Positions 5,388 to 8,385 of a stretch of DNA of 8,385 bases are shown piece by piece. Made by a program: the position numbers and the translations under genes. Source of the stretch: Candidatus Collierbacteria bacterium (GTDB lineage: Bacteria; Patescibacteriota; Microgenomatia; UBA1400; MFAQ01). Positions within the stretch are counted from its first letter, which is position 1. The number at the start of each line of letters is the position of its first letter. The notes beneath the pieces were generated by a model. It did no database searches and was not told where the DNA came from. It saw only the letters and a program-made list of their open reading frames with translations. The stretch is taken from contig DQFC01000005.1 of the NCBI GenBank assembly GCA_003531665.1, forward strand, positions 1 through 8,385, in the 5' to 3' direction.

Positions 5388-7078
5388 TATGGTTTGGTTT
5401 TGATGACCCGGAAGAGAATGTGATGATCAGGAGTTTCGATTTGTCTAAATAGATCAATATTGGGTCCAGCAATATCGAACTGATTGTTGATATTCCCCTC
5501 CGATCCGATAAAGAGGGTATCCGGCTGGGTCATCATGTCCGATGAGCCGAACTGATGGAACTCGACATTCCCGACACGATCCACTCGGCCAACATCCAAA
5601 CCGCCGCTGATAAATTCGTTATTTTTTTGATAGGTGACCGGATCATAAGCGGTGTAAAAAACATAGTAGATATAGGGCTGGCCATAGACATCGGTAAAGA
5701 CCACTTTCTTGGCCGGATGGTCTTTGATAATTTGAACTACCTGTTTGTAGCCATAATTGAACTCTTTGGCCAAAACGGTTTGAGAATGAAAGAAATAGTT
5801 ATCAAAGACATACACCGTGCAAAGTGCGTAGATAGCGGTGATTAGGGCGAAGAAGGTTTTGGAGTTTGTATATAAATAATAGATACCAATGCCGGAGATA
5901 ATGGCCAGAGGGACGACCATGAATAATGCCCGCACGGTAGAAAATTCGGCCAGAGTTAAAGAAGCGGGAATGGGGGCGATGAGAAGTAGCCCCAAAATCA
6001 GAATGGTGCTTCTGTCCGGTGTGTCATGACTTCCAGGAGAGAGACTTTTGACCAGCCAGATAAGGCCTAGAACTAACCAGATGAACTCTAAGGGATTAAG
6101 GGCTCCGAGGCCGGGGAGATGACCTCGCTCAGTAACAATTGATCCTTCATAAAAAAGAACCTCGGGTGAGAAGTGATACAAATAGCGAGAAAGAACTAGC
6201 CTTGCGGAAAGCTCTTTTTGGTTATGAAAAAGATCTAAAGAAACCGAGTTTTGATTGTCTGTGGCCTTCGTTTCTGCGGATAGTCCCGGCTTGTAGTTGA
6301 AGATGCTCAGAGTTGTAAGGCGGTTGCCGGCACTGCCAAACAGAGAGCCGAAAAATATCCAGAGTCCGAATAAAACAAAGGGGAATAAGGAAAGTATTTT
6401 TTTTAGACCAAAATATTTAGTAAGTTGGTGCCAAAATTCTTTCCAGAAGAGGGTGACAAAAAGTAAGTACACAAGGGGAGTCAAAAGTTTGGCCGCTTGA
6501 TACATGGCCAGCGAAAAACAAGCGAAGAAGAGCGTGGGATAGAGTGAGGACTTGCCTTTAACAAATCTAAGAAAATAGTAAAGGGCGAAAATCGTGAGTG
6601 TGGTGAAGACGTTGACCTCCCAAGCACCGTGACTAAAATGAACATGCCATGGTGACAAGGCCAAGGCGAGAGCGGCGAAGGAAGCAATTTGGGAGTTATT
6701 GGTTATTGGTTCTGAGTTATTAGTTTTCTTTTTTTGGATAATGGATAAGATTTCGTTGGTGAGAAGATAGATTCCAAAGATGGCGAGAATTCCTGCGAGG
6801 GCGCTGGGGAAACGGATGGCAAACTCGTTTAGACCAAAGATGGCCACCGACGGAACGGTGAGGTAGATATAGGCGCCTGGTTTGTAATCCCCAAAACTTT
6901 TGAAAACGATGGGAAGTAGGGCACCGTGTTCGTCCCGGCCGGTTTTGAGAAGGGAGTAGGCGTTATAACCGATGGCGGCCTCGTCCCAGGTAAGACCATT
7001 GGGAACAGAGGAAAGCATCCAAAGGCGAAGGAAAGTGCCAACAGCAAGAGCGATGATCAACAAAAGGTATTTCTTCAT
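5387..7078 (-). CDS. PMT-B: GT-C membrane glycosyltransferase (PMT_2/ArnT-like)
   Basis: A 563-aa paralogue of PMT-A. It has the same start (MKKYL), helix 1 at 4-22, and the acidic pair D32-E33 in TWDEAAIGYNA at identical positions. Other shared blocks are DYKPGAYIYL (64-73), FAIRFPSALAG (86-96), SPWHVHFSHGAWEVN (142-156), LYHFSPEVLF (300-309), PASLTLAEFSTVRAL (371-385) and C-terminal VVFTDVYGQPYIYY (459-472). The large external loop at about 247-290 (GNRLTTLSIFNYKPG onward) differs from PMT-A, and this region is where acceptor specificity could differ. Tract R3 lies at residues 119-131, in the cytoplasmic loop after helix 2. The ATG overlaps the PMT-C stop as ATGA (4 bp), so translation is probably coupled. 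A TATAAT lies 12 nt upstream, inside PMT-C. It probably acts on a polyprenyl-phosphate sugar outside the membrane; donor and acceptor are unknown. Confidence 0.92.
   Translation of the reverse strand: MKKYLLLIIALAVGTFLRLWMLSSVPNGLTWDEAAIGYNAYSLLKTGRDEHGALLPIVFKSFGDYKPGAYIYLTVPSVAIFGLNEFAIRFPSALAGILAIFGIYLLTNEILSIIQKKKTNNSEPITNNSQIASFAALALALSPWHVHFSHGAWEVNVFTTLTIFALYYFLRFVKGKSSLYPTLFFACFSLAMYQAAKLLTPLVYLLFVTLFWKEFWHQLTKYFGLKKILSLFPFVLFGLWIFFGSLFGSAGNRLTTLSIFNYKPGLSAETKATDNQNSVSLDLFHNQKELSARLVLSRYLYHFSPEVLFYEGSIVTERGHLPGLGALNPLEFIWLVLGLIWLVKSLSPGSHDTPDRSTILILGLLLIAPIPASLTLAEFSTVRALFMVVPLAIISGIGIYYLYTNSKTFFALITAIYALCTVYVFDNYFFHSQTVLAKEFNYGYKQVVQIIKDHPAKKVVFTDVYGQPYIYYVFYTAYDPVTYQKNNEFISGGLDVGRVDRVGNVEFHQFGSSDMMTQPDTLFIGSEGNINNQFDIAGPNIDLFRQIETPDHHILFRVIKTKP
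5839..5871. repeat. Possible decayed heptad tract in PMT-B
   Basis: TGATTAG (5839) and GGCGAAG (5846) keep the phase and encode TNSKTFFALITA before a membrane helix, echoing TNNFALITA of tract R2. No intact TTATTGG unit remains, so chance similarity in hydrophobic codons is a real alternative. Confidence 0.25.
6696..6737. repeat. Heptad tract R3 in PMT-B
   Basis: The clearest tract, with six units in exact 7-nt register on the plus strand: TTATTGG (6696), TTATTGG (6703), TTCTGAG (6710), TTATTAG (6717), TTTTCTT (6724) and TTTTTGG (6731). The coding strand gives KKKTNNSEPITNNSQI, ending at residue 131, in the cytoplasmic loop between helices 2 and 3. Confidence 0.75.
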
Positions 7079-8385
7079 GGAACTGAAGTAATTATAAACG
7101 CCGGAGACCCGTCCAGGAAATTGACTGTCCTAATGACATGGGCGTTGATCGGGACGTGACCGGCAGAAGTGATCAGGAGACTCCTTTGGGTTGTCACCTC
7201 TCCCCCGCTCTCCAGAGGAAGAGTCTTGATAGAAGTGATCGGAATCTGCCAATCATTGATGAAATAAACATTATCTACTTTGTCTGTCCAATACCAATCT
7301 GATTTTTGGAAGCGGATATTGTTGATGTTCGGTTGGACGTATTCCGGGTTGGTCTGATTGAAAAAGGCATAAAAAATGTGTGGCTCTCCGAAACGTTTGG
7401 TGATAAAAATGCGATCGTATTCGTGCCAATGATCTTGGACATAGGTCATCACCTCCTCGTAGCCAAATTGCCAGGACGAAGAATAGGTGAGAGCATAATT
7501 ACCGAAATATTGTCTAAGATAAGAGCCGAAAGAGACACAAATCCACAGAGCCAGAAGGATTGAGAAAGATTTGATAAATTTGTGAGGAATAATACTTAAC
7601 AGTCTGGATAAACCAAGACAGGCAAAAATAATGATGGCTGGGATCATAGGGTTTGGACGGAGCGCCTGCGGTGGATCGATTGTCAGACTAGCTGCGACCG
7701 GAGAAAGGAGGAGCCAGGAGTAGAGGAAGGAGAGGTTGTTAGGTGTTAGTTCAAAGTTCTTGGAGGGCTGAGGACGAAGACGTGGAAGATAGGAGATGAA
7801 GCCGAGAACGGCTAGAAGAAAGACAGGGATGGTTAAGAGATTTGCCCCCGGAATGGCGAATTGGAATTGAGCCCCCCACTGTTGAGAAAAAAAGTGAGGT
7901 GAAAAATAACTAAGATAATTTTTTGTAAAAGTCGTTAAAAAATAAACGGGGCGGTTGTGGATTAATTTGGAAACGAGAGGACCAAGAGAACTTTGAGTTC
8001 TCTGCTCCCCTATCTGAAAAACGGTGGCCGGTGAAAGAATCTTGAGCTTTTCGTATCTGGCGGTGCCTTCGCCAAGAAAAACTTGGAAAATAACGAGCCC
8101 GGAGAAAAGGAGGGCGAGGAGGAGAGAGGTTATTAGTGCGAGGGTATTAGGACGAAGTGCACGGAACGAGGGGCGAAAAATAAAAAACGATGCGAGGACA
8201 AGTAGTGGGACGAAGACGCGGGCAGTGTTGTATGTATGAAGGGAAAGGCCGAGAAGGAGGACGGAAGATATTAGTTCAAAGTTATTGGTTTTTGGTTCCT
8301 GGTTGTTGACGATAGGAATAGAGTGGAAAAATTTAAGTAAGAAATAGGAGCCGAAGATAATTAAGGTAAGAGATAGATTGGCTTC
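7075..8385 (-). CDS. PMT-C: GT-C membrane glycosyltransferase, N-terminus outside window
   Basis: The frame ending in the TGA at 7077-7075 stays open without a stop to the right edge, giving 436 residues. The internal Met at 7647 is therefore not the start. The first visible residues, EANLSLTLIIFGSYF, align with the W-E-x-N motif of PMT-A (E150 onward), so about 150 residues including the catalytic D-E loop lie outside. Conserved blocks (numbered within the fragment): SLHTYNTARVFVPL (48-61), NYLSYFSPHFF (156-166), AASLTIDPPQALRP (231-244), and near the C-terminus YDRIFITKRFGEPHI, which matches the PMT-A and PMT-B soluble domain. Three heptad tracts lie in three different cytoplasmic loops (fragment residues about 26-40, 76-87 and 205-218). 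The stop overlaps the PMT-B start by 4 bp. The presumed role is transfer of a sugar from a polyprenyl-phosphate donor outside the membrane. Confidence 0.9.
   Translation of the reverse strand, partial: EANLSLTLIIFGSYFLLKFFHSIPIVNNQEPKTNNFELISSVLLLGLSLHTYNTARVFVPLLVLASFFIFRPSFRALRPNTLALITSLLLALLFSGLVIFQVFLGEGTARYEKLKILSPATVFQIGEQRTQSSLGPLVSKLIHNRPVYFLTTFTKNYLSYFSPHFFSQQWGAQFQFAIPGANLLTIPVFLLAVLGFISYLPRLRPQPSKNFELTPNNLSFLYSWLLLSPVAASLTIDPPQALRPNPMIPAIIIFACLGLSRLLSIIPHKFIKSFSILLALWICVSFGSYLRQYFGNYALTYSSSWQFGYEEVMTYVQDHWHEYDRIFITKRFGEPHIFYAFFNQTNPEYVQPNINNIRFQKSDWYWTDKVDNVYFINDWQIPITSIKTLPLESGGEVTTQRSLLITSAGHVPINAHVIRTVNFLDGSPAFIITSVP
7091..7096 (-). promoter_or_regulatory. Possible internal -10 box before PMT-B
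   Basis: The minus strand reads TATAAT, 12 nt before the PMT-B ATG. It lies in the last codons of PMT-C (F-I-I-T-S), so it may be coincidental. The geometry matches the other start-proximal TATAAT boxes in the window. No -35 box was identified. Confidence 0.25.
7736..7777. repeat. Heptad tract R6 in PMT-C
   Basis: Units on the plus strand: TTGTTAG (7736), GTGTTAG (7743), TTCAAAG (7750), TTCTTGG (7757), then weaker AGGGCTG and AGGACGA. The coding strand gives SKNFELTPNN, in the cytoplasmic loop before the helix that leads to AASLT. Eighteen bases (7746-7763) match tract R5 at 17 positions. Confidence 0.55.
8130..8178. repeat. Heptad tract R4 in PMT-C
   Basis: Units on the plus strand: TTATTAG (8130), TGCGAGG (8137), GTATTAG (8144), GACGAAG (8151), TGCACGG (8158), AACGAGG (8165). 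It encodes RALRPNTLALIT before a membrane helix, in the loop equivalent to R1 of PMT-A. The unit TGCACGG is shared exactly with R1. The last units are GC-richer and weaker. Confidence 0.5.
8268..8309. repeat. Heptad tract R5 in PMT-C
   Basis: Six units in register on the plus strand: ATATTAG (8268), TTCAAAG (8275), TTATTGG (8282), TTTTTGG (8289), TTCCTGG (8296), TTGTTGA (8303). It encodes VNNQEPKTNNFELIS. The loop it sits in is about 12 residues longer than the equivalent loop of PMT-A, consistent with an insertion or expansion. Confidence 0.7.

Noticed and set aside
6696..6737. Heptad tract considered as part of a CRISPR array or long microsatellite
   Set aside because: The units are 7 nt without spacers, and at most two intact units are adjacent.
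7306..7563. Plus-strand frame antisense to PMT-C
   Set aside because: It is fully antisense to a conserved soluble domain, with no independent start signal or recognisable product.
7075..7647. A separate 190-aa gene starting at the internal Met at 7647
   Set aside because: The frame is open upstream all the way to 8385 and aligns with PMT-A and PMT-B throughout, so this Met is internal to PMT-C.

Overview
The window reads as a stretch of a Candidate Phyla Radiation (Patescibacteria) chromosome, most likely Microgenomates-like. This is inferred from gene content and protein style: tightly packed genes, tandem GT-C (PMT_2/ArnT-like) membrane glycosyltransferases, a WaaE-like GT2, a GT4, and an MFS protein whose N-terminal half resembles CPR homologues I remember. 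No marker gene is present, so the placement is tentative. TGA ends three genes and is not read through, so the code is the standard bacterial one.

Layout. Positions 1-113 (minus) hold the first 37 codons of a membrane protein that leaves the window on the left. It diverges from an MFS transporter (plus, 152-1318). The MFS gene converges, with a 4-bp stop-to-stop overlap, on a long minus-strand block covering the rest of the window. In transcription order, right to left, that block is: PMT-C (7075-8385, 5' end outside the window), PMT-B (5387-7078), PMT-A (3684-5387), a GT2 (2775-3656), a GT4 (1763-2797) and a 154-aa protein of unknown function (1315-1779). All junctions overlap (4, 1, 23 and 17 nt) except PMT-A/GT2, where a 27-bp gap is largely filled by one end of a palindromic repeat. 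The block looks like one operon, possibly with an internal promoter before GT2.

How the genes may work together (inference): GT2 and GT4 are cytosolic enzymes using nucleotide sugars. The PMT-type proteins are multi-pass enzymes with an acidic D-E pair in the first external loop and probably move sugars from polyprenyl-phosphate carriers to acceptors outside the membrane. Together they suggest assembly of a cell-surface glycan or glycoprotein. The MFS substrate cannot be read from sequence.

The most unusual signal is at DNA level. Six tracts built on a 7-nt unit (TTATTGG/TTATTAG on the plus strand) lie inside the three PMT genes and nowhere else in the window. Each falls in a predicted cytoplasmic loop just before the next membrane helix. 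Each encodes a variant of T-N-N-x-(E/A)-(L/P)-I-T, and where a pure heptad array would give TAA the gene has GAA or GCA. Other points of interest are a palindromic repeat that supplies the last codons and stop of PMT-A, and near-leaderless promoter geometry without Shine-Dalgarno sequences. No RNA gene, CRISPR array, transposase or gene-free stretch over 300 bases was seen.
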